A stretch of DNA of 47,276 nucleotides, from the NCBI GenBank assembly GCA_022843625.1, contig JALHNH010000049.1, positions 1 to 47,276 on the forward strand. Direction: 5' to 3'. The position numbers were made by a program, and so were the translations under genes. Under the pieces are notes generated by a model. That model had not been told where the DNA came from and did not search any database. It was given only the letters and a program-made list of their open reading frames with translations. Shown in pieces: positions 13,195 through 20,851 of this stretch (the first letter of the stretch is position 1; each line of letters opens with the position of its first letter). Source of the stretch: Bryobacter sp. Its GTDB lineage: Bacteria; Acidobacteriota; Terriglobia; Bryobacterales; Bryobacteraceae.

Positions 13195-15471
13195 ATGCGT
13201 CGAGCAGCACCTTACTTTCTGTTTGCCGTCATCCTTGGGATCGCCGGCCTGGTCTGGTATAGCTACCAGCAGCAGCTTGCCGTTCAAAAACGAAACACAG
13301 CAGCCCCGCCACAACCCCTATCAAGCACTCTCAATTCCAAAGCGGAGGGCTTTGTCTACCGCACCTCAGACGGCAGCCGCACGGTTGCCGAACTCAGAGC
13401 CAAAAATTACCGGGAGGTCAAGGATCCTGGTTTTATGGAGCTCGACCAGATGGAGCTGCGCCTTTTTCACCCGGATGGCAAGAGCTTTGATCTGGTGAAG
13501 GCAGCAAAGGGGAACTTCTACCCCACCGAAAGCCGCCTCAGTAGCGAAAGCGAAGTCGAGGTGCAAATGGCCGTTGCGCCAGAAGCAGAGCCAACCGGAA
13601 GGATCCTGGCAATCAAGGCCCAGGGGGCCAGTCTCGAAATCAAGACCGGCAAGATGGTCAGTCAGGGCCGGGTTGAGTTTAATTTCCAGCAAGAAGGTGG
13701 AACCGGTACCGGCCATGCCACCGGCGCAGAATATGATCCGCAATCCCATGAGCTGCACTTGATGCACGCATCCTTCCTGAAATGGCAGCCGAAAGACCTA
13801 AAGGCGAAGCCAATTGAAGTAGAAAGCGAAGAAGTTCGATACAAGGAGCTGGAGTCGAAGGTTTATTTTTCTCCGTGGTCCAAGATGCGCAAAGAAGACT
13901 TCTCGCTGGATGCGGCAAACAGTGAAGTGAATCTCGAAAAAGGGGTGATTCGGCACGTATTGGCAATCGATGCCAAGGGCCTCGACCGAGCACCCCGGCG
14001 CCAGGTTGACTATGCTGCCAAAACGCTGAATGTGGACTTTAACCCACGCGGCCAGGTGGAGAAAGTCATTGCCGAAGATGACGCCAAGCTCAACACAACG
14101 GGAGACAACGGAAAGACCCGGGCTTCCGCGCGGCGGATGGATCTCTTTTTTATCCCGGGAGAGAAAGAGTCATTGCTCGACAAGGCCCTGGCCAACGGCA
14201 AGGCCAGCATAGAATCCATTCCCGCCGTCAAGTCAGGCGTTCCGATGGCAGAAACCAAGCTTCTGCGCAGCGAAAGCATCGAAATGAAGATGCGCAAGAA
14301 TGGCCAGGACATGGAAACAGTTCAGGTGCATGCCCCGGGCACACTGGACTTCCTCCCCAACCGCCCAACGCAGCGCAAGCGTCATCTCGAAGGCGAGCGC
14401 ATGACGATTCAGTATGCCGCCAACAATCAGATCGAATCCTTTCGCAGTGTGAACGTTGCCACCAGAACAGATCCTGAGGCAAATGCGAAAAAAGGGTCGC
14501 AACCGATGCTCACCTGGAGCAAAGACCTTGAGGCTCGCTTCGATCCTAAAACGGGTGAAATGCAGCGGCTTGAACAGTGGAACGATTTTCGCTACCAAGA
14601 AGGCGAGCAGCGGGCGAAGGCAAACCGCGCCGTTCAGGAAAGTGCCGCCAACCGCATCACGCTCACCCAAAATGCCCGCGTCTGGGACCCCACCGGCTCC
14701 ACCGATGCCAACGAAATTGTTCTCGACCAGAAAACAAGCCAGTTTGTGGCAACCGGCAACGTACGCAGTACTCGCGAAGCCGAGAAGAATGCGAAGACGG
14801 GCAAGAGCGATGAGGTGACCCAAGCTACGGCAGACCGCATGGAAACCCGGGAATCCAACAGCAAAATTCGCTATGAGGGCAATGCGGTAATGTGGCAGGG
14901 CGAAAACCGCCTTCGTGCCCCGCGCATTGACATTGATCGTAAGGCAGGACAGTTGCGGGGCTTTGGTGGCATTACGCATCAAATGGTAGACGATAAGTCG
15001 GCTCAGGCACGCAAGACAGGTGCCATTCTCACCAACGTCAACGCCACTGAAATGTTCTATTCCGACAAAGACCGCATGGTGGAGTATCGAACGAACGTGA
15101 TCCTGAGCAGACCAGGCCTTGAGGTGCAATCCAACCAGTTACGAGCCTATCTCGATGAGGACGATAGCGAGCGCTTCAATGAGCAGCCGTCGGGCGGGAT
15201 TGAAAAGGCATTTGCCTCTGGTGCTGTCAGAATCGTCGAAACCGGTACTCAACGTGTTCGAAAAGGAAGTGGGGAGACAGGTGAATTCTACACAGCCGAC
15301 AGCAAACTGGTGCTGGAAGGGGGCAAGCCTGAGATGGTGGATTTGGTCAAAGGGGTGGAGCAGAGACGAACTACCGGCAAGCAACTCACCTGGTTTGCCA
15401 ACAATGACAAGATCATTGTCGATGGCCAGGAACAAAAGCCCGCACTCAGCACCTTGCAGCGAAAGCGCTAA
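13195..15471 (+). CDS. LptC/LptA-like fusion, LPS export periplasmic bridge protein
   Basis: The 758-residue protein has one N-terminal membrane anchor (about residues 5-22, YFLFAVILGIAGLVWYSY). A LptC-like region follows (EGFVYRTSDGSRTVAELRAKNYREVKDPG, MELRLFHPDG). Then come several repeats of the LptA/OstA beta-jellyroll type, seen as lines such as DYAAKTLNVDFNPRGQVEKVIAEDDAKL, NRITLTQNARVWDPTGSTDANEIVLDQKTSQFVATGNV, SKIRYEGNAVMWQGENRLRAPRIDIDRKAGQLRGFGG and TADSKLVLEGGKPEM. In proteobacteria LptC (about 190 residues) and LptA (about 185) are separate; here both appear to be in one long polypeptide, which would give a continuous groove for lipid A across the periplasm. The lptB gene follows directly, supporting this role. 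Individual domain limits are my estimates. Confidence 0.78.
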   Translation: MRRAAPYFLFAVILGIAGLVWYSYQQQLAVQKRNTAAPPQPLSSTLNSKAEGFVYRTSDGSRTVAELRAKNYREVKDPGFMELDQMELRLFHPDGKSFDLVKAAKGNFYPTESRLSSESEVEVQMAVAPEAEPTGRILAIKAQGASLEIKTGKMVSQGRVEFNFQQEGGTGTGHATGAEYDPQSHELHLMHASFLKWQPKDLKAKPIEVESEEVRYKELESKVYFSPWSKMRKEDFSLDAANSEVNLEKGVIRHVLAIDAKGLDRAPRRQVDYAAKTLNVDFNPRGQVEKVIAEDDAKLNTTGDNGKTRASARRMDLFFIPGEKESLLDKALANGKASIESIPAVKSGVPMAETKLLRSESIEMKMRKNGQDMETVQVHAPGTLDFLPNRPTQRKRHLEGERMTIQYAANNQIESFRSVNVATRTDPEANAKKGSQPMLTWSKDLEARFDPKTGEMQRLEQWNDFRYQEGEQRAKANRAVQESAANRITLTQNARVWDPTGSTDANEIVLDQKTSQFVATGNVRSTREAEKNAKTGKSDEVTQATADRMETRESNSKIRYEGNAVMWQGENRLRAPRIDIDRKAGQLRGFGGITHQMVDDKSAQARKTGAILTNVNATEMFYSDKDRMVEYRTNVILSRPGLEVQSNQLRAYLDEDDSERFNEQPSGGIEKAFASGAVRIVETGTQRVRKGSGETGEFYTADSKLVLEGGKPEMVDLVKGVEQRRTTGKQLTWFANNDKIIVDGQEQKPALSTLQRKR

Positions 15472-15498
15472 GCTGGAATCGACAGGCCGAATACCTTC

Positions 15499-16245
15499 TT
15501 GCGCACTCTGAAAACAACTGAACTAATCAAAGCATACGGCGGCCGGCGTGTTGTGGACGGCGTCTCGGTCTCGGTGGAACAGGGTGAAGTCGTGGGCTTG
15601 CTGGGCCCGAATGGCGCAGGCAAAACAACATCCTTCTATATGATCGTGGGCCTTGTAACGCCCGACAGCGGTCGAATCATGCTCGATCACGAGGATGTTA
15701 CTGACCTGGCAATGTATCAGCGTGCCCGGCGCGGCATCAGCTACCTGCCACAGGAAGCCAGTGTCTTTCGAAAGCTGAGCGTTGAAGAGAATCTGATGGC
15801 AATTCTCGAAACCCTGCCGATTGATGGTCGCCAGCGCCGCGAGCGTATGAACCGTCTGATTGAACAACTCGGTCTTGAAAAAGTCGCAAAGAACAAGGGC
15901 TATATGCTGAGCGGCGGAGAAAGACGGCGTGTTGAGATCGCGCGCAGCCTGGTGATCGAACCCAGTTTTCTGCTTCTCGACGAACCCTTCTCCGGCATCG
16001 ACCCGATCCAGGTACTTGAACTGCAGCGAATCATCTCAGACCTCAAACGTCAAGGCATCGGCATCCTGATGACCGATCACAACGTGCGTGAAACCCTGGC
16101 CGTCACAGATCGCGCATACATCATCAATAACGGCAAGATCTTCCGGGCTGGGAGCCCGGAAACTCTGGGTCGTGATCCAGAAGTAAAGCGAGTCTATCTG
16201 GGCGAAAACTTCCACTTCAATGATGGTGGTGCCAGGCCAAATTGA
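15499..16245 (+). CDS. lptB: LPS export ABC transporter ATP-binding protein LptB
   Basis: The 248-residue ATPase has Walker A GPNGAGKTT (residues 36-44), the Q-loop region YLPQEASVFRKLSVEENLM, the ABC signature LSGGERRRVEIARSL, Walker B FLLLDEPFSGIDP and the switch histidine in LMTDHNVRETL. The combination ARRGISYLPQEASVFRKL and LSGGERRRVEIAR is characteristic of LptB and separates it from branched-chain amino acid transporters. It powers extraction of lipopolysaccharide from the inner membrane with LptF and LptG, which are not in the window. The start is a TTG at 15499, 27 bases after the upstream gene's stop; no better start is available without losing the first strand. Together with the fusion gene upstream it indicates an LPS-bearing outer membrane. 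Confidence 0.93.
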   Translation: MRTLKTTELIKAYGGRRVVDGVSVSVEQGEVVGLLGPNGAGKTTSFYMIVGLVTPDSGRIMLDHEDVTDLAMYQRARRGISYLPQEASVFRKLSVEENLMAILETLPIDGRQRRERMNRLIEQLGLEKVAKNKGYMLSGGERRRVEIARSLVIEPSFLLLDEPFSGIDPIQVLELQRIISDLKRQGIGILMTDHNVRETLAVTDRAYIINNGKIFRAGSPETLGRDPEVKRVYLGENFHFNDGGARPN

Positions 16246-16314
16246 CCTTCTGGCAAGCTCAAAAGAAAGCTTTTCTCTAAGACCGCCCGCTCTCGCCGAT
16301 AAGAACATACAGCA

Positions 16315-17175
16315 ATGTTCGCAATCATAGGTATTGTTCTCGTAATTGGCGCAGTCGGTGGTGGCTACGCAATGTCTCATGGGAAGTTTCCCGTTCTCTG
16401 GCAGCCTGCTGAGCTGGTTGTGATCTTTGGCGCGGCCTTCGGCAGTATGCTTGTTGCCAACCCGATCTCCAACATCACGGCGCTGATCAAGGGGATGATT
16501 GGAATTCTCAAGGGTAGCCCTTATAGCAAAAATGTTTATCTCGACACTTTGAAGGCGCTTGCCGACGTATTCAACTATGGCCGTAAGAACGGCCTCCAGA
16601 AGCTCGAAACCGATATTGAAAACCCTAAACAAAGCCAGTTGTTTTCGCAGCATAAGGTATTCATGTCGAATCATCATGCTCTCGATTTTGTCTGCGACAC
16701 GCTTCGCACCTCGATTGCAGGCGGAATCGGTCACTTTGAAATCGAGCAGTCGATGGAAGCCGATATCGACATCATGAAGCACGAGCTCGAGCAACCAGTT
16801 GCCGCGCTAAAAGAAATGGCCGACTCGCTTCCTGGAATGGGTATTGTGGCCGCTGTGCTTGGCGTTGTTGTCACGATGGGCGCCCTTGGGGGCCCTCCTG
16901 AAGAAATCGGCGAACACGTCGCAGCCGCCCTTGTGGGTACCTTCCTTGGCATTTTGTTTTGCTACGGAATCTTTGGGCCACTCGGCAGCAACATGCAGAA
17001 AATCAACGACGGCGAAATTGAATACATGCATGTGTTGCGAGCCGGCGTTGGTGCCTTCATGAAGGGTGCGGCCCCGATTCTGGCAGTTGAAATGGCGCGG
17101 CGATCCATCCCCCCTCACGTGCGCCCCAGCTTCAAGGATATGGAGCAAAAGGTGAAGGGCGGGGGAGGCAAATAG
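16315..17175 (+). CDS. motA: Flagellar motor stator protein MotA
   Basis: The 286-residue product has the four membrane helices of MotA: one at the very N-terminus (FAIIGIVLVIGAVGGGYAM), one at about 30-50 (AELVVIFGAAFGSMLVA) and two in the C-terminal half (GMGIVAAVLGVVVTMGALGG and ALVGTFLGILFCYGIFGPL). The large cytoplasmic loop between them contains the charged stretch that meets FliG. The conserved prolines in LPGMGIV and the GPLGSN element are present. The length is close to the 295 residues of E. coli MotA. With MotB it forms the ion channel that drives flagellar rotation. MotB follows 3 bases later, so the two are translated as a pair. No other flagellar genes are in the window. Confidence 0.93.
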   Translation: MFAIIGIVLVIGAVGGGYAMSHGKFPVLWQPAELVVIFGAAFGSMLVANPISNITALIKGMIGILKGSPYSKNVYLDTLKALADVFNYGRKNGLQKLETDIENPKQSQLFSQHKVFMSNHHALDFVCDTLRTSIAGGIGHFEIEQSMEADIDIMKHELEQPVAALKEMADSLPGMGIVAAVLGVVVTMGALGGPPEEIGEHVAAALVGTFLGILFCYGIFGPLGSNMQKINDGEIEYMHVLRAGVGAFMKGAAPILAVEMARRSIPPHVRPSFKDMEQKVKGGGGK

Positions 17176-17178
17176 CCC

Positions 17179-18069
17179 ATGGCCGATCCAGCGAAAGAAC
17201 AACCGATATATCTGATCAAGAAGAAGATCCATGGGCATGGCCACCATGGTGGTGCCTGGAAGGTTGCCTATGCAGACTTCGTCACGGCGATGATGGCATT
17301 CTTCATGGTGATGTGGCTGATGGGCTCGTCAGAGAAAGTCAAAAGTGCAGTCAGCGGCTATTTCCGCGATCCTGCCGGTTTTAAGAAGCAGTCTGGAACT
17401 GGAATGGCCGGCGAGGGTGAGCAGATCACTCTTTCCAAAGACGATATGGAAGGCTTGAAAGAGAAGATCCAGTCTGCCATGAAGCAGATGCCTGATTTCA
17501 AGCAAATCAAAGATCACGTCACCATGACAGTGACTGGCGAAGGGCTCAGGATCGAGTTGCTCGAAAAAGAAAAGGGTATGTTCTTCCAGTCTGGCAGTTC
17601 CAACCCAAGTGAGTTTGGCAAGGCAATTATCGAAAAGATGAGCGCAGAGTTGGCGAAACTGCCCAATACCATCGCCATCGAAGGCCATACCGATTCCAAA
17701 CCATTTTCAAAAGATGGTGAGTATTCCAATTGGGAACTCTCGACAGACCGCGCCAATTCCGCACGGCGCGTCATGAATTCCAGTGGCCTTCGCGCGGATC
17801 AGGTGAAACAGGTTCGCGGATTTGCCGATCAACGTTTGATGGATGTTAAGGACCCGTCAGCGGCAAAAAATAGGCGCATCTCGATCATCGTTCAGTATCA
17901 GCAACCAGCCTATGACCCGGCCGACGACGAAGAAGATCCCAAGGATTCACATAGCAAGAAAGATGCCCACGGCGGCGGGCACGGCGGTAAGGGCGAAAAG
18001 AAAGATGCGGGCCATGGCGAAGCCAAAAAGGACGATCACAAGCCGGCCAAGCCATCCGCTGCACATTAA
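17179..18069 (+). CDS. motB: Flagellar motor protein MotB with histidine/lysine-rich tail
   Basis: The 296-residue protein has a His-rich N-terminus (IHGHGHHGG), a single membrane helix with the ion-carrying aspartate D33 in AWKVAYADFVTAMMAFFMVMWLM, the plug region, and a C-terminal OmpA-like peptidoglycan-binding domain (about 130-240: FQSGSSNPSEFGKAIIEKM, TIAIEGHTDSKPF, NWELSTDRANSARRVM). The N-terminal motif is usual for MotB. The last 50 residues are not: after the OmpA domain comes an acidic patch (DPADDEEDP) and a low-complexity tail with repeated GHG, KKD and DH units ending in AAH. The tail would lie in the periplasm and could bind metal. Aspartate with the surrounding residues suggests a proton-driven stator, though this cannot be settled by eye. 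Confidence 0.92.
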   Translation: MADPAKEQPIYLIKKKIHGHGHHGGAWKVAYADFVTAMMAFFMVMWLMGSSEKVKSAVSGYFRDPAGFKKQSGTGMAGEGEQITLSKDDMEGLKEKIQSAMKQMPDFKQIKDHVTMTVTGEGLRIELLEKEKGMFFQSGSSNPSEFGKAIIEKMSAELAKLPNTIAIEGHTDSKPFSKDGEYSNWELSTDRANSARRVMNSSGLRADQVKQVRGFADQRLMDVKDPSAAKNRRISIIVQYQQPAYDPADDEEDPKDSHSKKDAHGGGHGGKGEKKDAGHGEAKKDDHKPAKPSAAH

Positions 18070-18078
18070 CCTGACAAC

Positions 18079-18870
18079 TTAAGTCGGTCTGGGCGGGTCG
18101 TCGGTAAAGGCGTTCGCAGTCTGGCACTCAGGGCAACTGTAGCTGCGCCAGAGCCAGCCAGGTTTCACTGTACCGATCGCCTTGAGCCACTCAGAAACGT
18201 GCGCGGCACCACATCTTACGCAAACGTTCGTTGCCGGCACTTCGTCAATGAATTTCATCTCACCCAAGTAAAAAGCCCACCCGTAAACACTCCACCGGGT
18301 ACCTAGCCAGGCATCGCAGCGTCGCGCACAGTAGCTGGCTGTTCGAAGTATCCATTCCTGCCCACCGCCGATCAGCCAGATGCGCCGCGACCACTTTACC
18401 GGGCCATTTACGTTTGCAAAGGCAAAGCTGGTGTGAAGCAGGCGTACTGCAGCTACCCGCAATCCCGTTTCTGCTTCCAGCACTTCGGCAAATCGATTGG
18501 AGTCCACTATGGCATTCACATGCCCGCCTCCGTGGGCCAGCCAGCGATAGAGCCAGTCTGAGAGGGTGGAAGCATCTGGCACTGCTACATAGAGCCGCCC
18601 GTCGTTTTTTAGTACTCTGCGAAGCTCCCTGAGGCAGGGTTTCATCCCCACAATGTGTTCGAGGCTGTGGTTGGCGATGATCCCATCAAAACTGAATTCT
18701 CTGAACGGCAAAAGTTGCGCATCCCCCTGCACCGAGCAGGGGCCGAGGCCAAAATCGAGGTCGAATCGCACCACCTTAGCCTGAGTTGCCGTCACAGGAA
18801 AACTTCCGCTTCGGCATCCTAAATCGAGCACAATGCTATCTGGCCTTAGCTCGCTCAGGATTTCATGCAC
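18079..18870 (-). CDS. Class I SAM-dependent methyltransferase with C-terminal zinc ribbon
   Basis: The 263-residue protein starts with a methyltransferase core: the glycine loop VLDLGCRSGSFPV near residue 15, the acidic strand end VRFDLDFG, GDAQLLPFREFSFDGIIANHSLEHI (motif of the type-11 group) and LRELRRVLKNDGRLYVAVPD. The C-terminal 60 residues contain two CxxC pairs, NVCVRCGAAH and YSCPECQ, which look like a zinc ribbon. The substrate is unknown; similar proteins methylate sugars, lipids or quinones. It is the last gene of a minus-strand run that begins with the PAS kinase, 44 bases after the binding-lipoprotein gene. It meets motB tail to tail with 9 bases between. Another methyltransferase with the ribbon at the opposite end lies at 44029-45003. 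Confidence 0.75.
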   Translation of the reverse strand: MHEILSELRPDSIVLDLGCRSGSFPVTATQAKVVRFDLDFGLGPCSVQGDAQLLPFREFSFDGIIANHSLEHIVGMKPCLRELRRVLKNDGRLYVAVPDASTLSDWLYRWLAHGGGHVNAIVDSNRFAEVLEAETGLRVAAVRLLHTSFAFANVNGPVKWSRRIWLIGGGQEWILRTASYCARRCDAWLGTRWSVYGWAFYLGEMKFIDEVPATNVCVRCGAAHVSEWLKAIGTVKPGWLWRSYSCPECQTANAFTDDPPRPT

Positions 18871-18914
18871 GGATTGATGCTCTCTCTTTCCTTAATCGCC
18901 CGCCGCCGAATGCG

Positions 18915-19793
18915 CTAGGCTATGCCGGTTTTGGTCAGCCACTCAGTCGCAACTTCAGCAAATCCTCGCTTGTTGATCTCGACTTCTCCGTTCAATTGCT
19001 GGATCGTAGCCTGATCGAACTTGCCGCCAAGGGACTGAAGCACAGGCAGAATTGAGGGGTATTTGAGGACAGCGGCCTTACTGTAGACCAGCGTGCAGCG
19101 ATTTGGGCTGAAAACGCGTTGGTCGTCTTCGAGAATTCGATATCGGGAATCTGACAGGCGAGGGTCTGTAGAACCGGTGATCAGGATATCGATTCGATTT
19201 TCTCGTAAGCCAAAGTAGAGCTGGTTGATCGGCTCAAGCCTTGTGCCTGCGCTCTCCTGAATTTTGTAACGGAACTTGAGCTCGTTATAGCCTTCGGCGC
19301 TTTGAGCGAAATCGCTGGTACAGCCTAATCTCCAGCCGGTTTTGCTTTCAGCCGCCTGACTGAGATTTGAGATGTTTGCAAAATTGAAGTCATCTGCCCG
19401 GACTACGGCCGTATGTGTATTCTGAAATCCGAGAAAGGGGGTGCAGCTGGCCTGAGCCTGCGCCTCGAAGCCCTTCTGCATCACATCAAGCATCAAAGTG
19501 TCATCGAGCTGATCCACGAGCTTAAGCAAGACCTTGAAGGCGATTCGCGAATACTCGGGATAAACATCCATGTCCCCGCTCTGGAGAGACTGGTACAACA
19601 CCGCTGAGCCGGGAACTCCAAAGCGGCGCTCCAGTCTGGCCTGCAGTTTTTTCTCAAGCAGTTGACTGACTATCTCCGAAATCAGATTGCTTTCAATGTT
19701 ATCTTTGGCCCCAATCTTTAGTTTGGGCGTACTGTTACAGCCCGAGAAGAAACTAAGTCCGGGTGCTACAAGCAAAGCTCTACGCTTCAACAT
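18915..19793 (-). CDS. Glycine betaine/choline-type ABC transporter substrate-binding lipoprotein
   Basis: The 292-residue product has a short basic start (LKRRALL) and a lipobox-like end of the leader (SFFSGC), so it is probably anchored as a lipoprotein. The mature part matches the OpuAC/ProX type of binding protein: KLKIGAKDNIESNLISEIVSQLLEKKL at the front, then SLQSGDMDVYPEYSRIAF, LGCTSDFAQSAEGYNELKFRY, LREN-type segment before IDILITGSTDPRL, and FSPNRCTLVYS. Those families bind quaternary ammonium compounds such as glycine betaine or choline. No permease or ATPase gene is adjacent, which is unusual because OpuC/ProU components normally cluster. The gene starts 26 bases after the nucleoside-protein gene. 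Whether the ligand-cage aromatics are present cannot be decided by eye, so the ligand is uncertain. Confidence 0.68.
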   Translation of the reverse strand: MLKRRALLVAPGLSFFSGCNSTPKLKIGAKDNIESNLISEIVSQLLEKKLQARLERRFGVPGSAVLYQSLQSGDMDVYPEYSRIAFKVLLKLVDQLDDTLMLDVMQKGFEAQAQASCTPFLGFQNTHTAVVRADDFNFANISNLSQAAESKTGWRLGCTSDFAQSAEGYNELKFRYKIQESAGTRLEPINQLYFGLRENRIDILITGSTDPRLSDSRYRILEDDQRVFSPNRCTLVYSKAAVLKYPSILPVLQSLGGKFDQATIQQLNGEVEINKRGFAEVATEWLTKTGIA

Positions 19794-19819
19794 AGGTCTC
19801 AGTCTACTCCTTTCCTTCC

Positions 19820-20851
19820 TTATTTGGGCATCGTCGTTCGATAAGTTTTCCAGTTGGTGATCAATTCGTGCACCACAGTAGATCCTACTTTCCAGGCGCT
19901 CTCTACGGATGGGATGAATCCGGCATAGCCGCCGGCTTTATTCTCCGCAAGACTTTCGGCTGCCGTAATCTGAGGCCGCTGGCTATCGAAATTGCTCGCC
20001 GTGCGCAAGACCAACACGCGGTTTACATCCACCTTGCCTGCTTTGGCCAGGAAATGTAGCGATTGAAGAGTTCCAGTATCCTCCATGGCCGTAGTTACAT
20101 AGTTAGCGCTTCCTTTGGTGTGATAGGAAACCCAATCATTGGCCCATTCATTCAACAACTTTCCATGCCAGAAAGTAGAAGATTGCAACGTGTCGCCCTT
20201 TAGAACAAATGGTGGCCGCTGCGCGTTGGGTAACCCAGTCATCTGGGCCCTTCGTTCTTTCAGTGATGGCGTGTCTCCCAGATCCAGTGCCCTGGTCAAA
20301 CGAAAAGCCCAATCCACCAGCGGCTCATTCAGCTTGTACATTTCGCCTTCGTTTGGTTCACGCAGCGGCTGCTCGTACGGCACGGCTTTGCGCAGCGGGA
20401 CAAAGCCGGTCTTCCACTCTTTGGGAATTTCACGGGCGTCGATCTCATGACCGAGATCTCCATCTACAACATAAGTAGCCCAGGCTGCACTGCCCAGCGT
20501 GGCATCGGCCGGGTCTACGCCCGCGATGCCAGCCACCAGCCAATAAGCTTTGGTCAAATCAAAGCGCGGATCCATTCCCAGAGCCATAACGCTTGCGGCT
20601 GCCTTGGCTGTGCCGACGCCAGTAACCATGGCGATCAGGCCTTTGCCGTCGCTGCGCAAAGACCGGTTGCCCTGAGGAAAGGGAATCACCTGAGTCAGCT
20701 TCTCGCGCTCCACCCAAAGCTGGAACTCACCAGGTGCATCACCAGTGTCTTCGCCACGCTCGAACATGGTCACGACAACTACCTTCACTTCTTGTTTCTT
20801 CGCAGCTACAAGGCCGATCGAAGCCAATAGAAAAAACGCTAAAACTTTCAT
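19820..20851 (-). CDS. Purine nucleoside permease family protein (NUP), secreted
   Basis: The 343-residue protein has an N-terminal signal peptide (VLAFFLLASIGLVAA) and otherwise no clear membrane segment. The mature part resembles the NUP family first described as a purine nucleoside permease in Candida: KVVVVTMFERGEDTGDAPGEFQLWVERE, GLIAMVTGVGTAKAAASVMALGMDP, YWLVAGIAGVDPADATLGSAAWATYVVDGDLGHEID, ANYVTTAMEDTGTL and NRVLVLRTASNFDSQRP. That fold is related to nucleoside phosphorylases, so in bacteria it may be a periplasmic nucleoside-binding or nucleoside-cleaving protein, not a transporter. It overlaps the upstream DUF6986 gene by 4 bases (ATGA), which implies translational coupling. With guanine deaminase two genes upstream, a role in purine scavenging fits. 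Confidence 0.8.
   Translation of the reverse strand: MKVLAFFLLASIGLVAAKKQEVKVVVVTMFERGEDTGDAPGEFQLWVEREKLTQVIPFPQGNRSLRSDGKGLIAMVTGVGTAKAAASVMALGMDPRFDLTKAYWLVAGIAGVDPADATLGSAAWATYVVDGDLGHEIDAREIPKEWKTGFVPLRKAVPYEQPLREPNEGEMYKLNEPLVDWAFRLTRALDLGDTPSLKERRAQMTGLPNAQRPPFVLKGDTLQSSTFWHGKLLNEWANDWVSYHTKGSANYVTTAMEDTGTLQSLHFLAKAGKVDVNRVLVLRTASNFDSQRPQITAAESLAENKAGGYAGFIPSVESAWKVGSTVVHELITNWKTYRTTMPK

Noticed and set aside
12868..13314. Minus-strand open frame of 148 codons in the gap before the lpt genes
   Set aside because: It overlaps the start of the fusion gene and has no recognisable domain. Only the last 20 codons look protein-like, which is too little to call a gene.
14233..15129. Minus-strand open frame of 298 codons opposite the lptC/lptA fusion
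   Set aside because: Shadow of the fusion gene, which has a clear membrane anchor and repeats.
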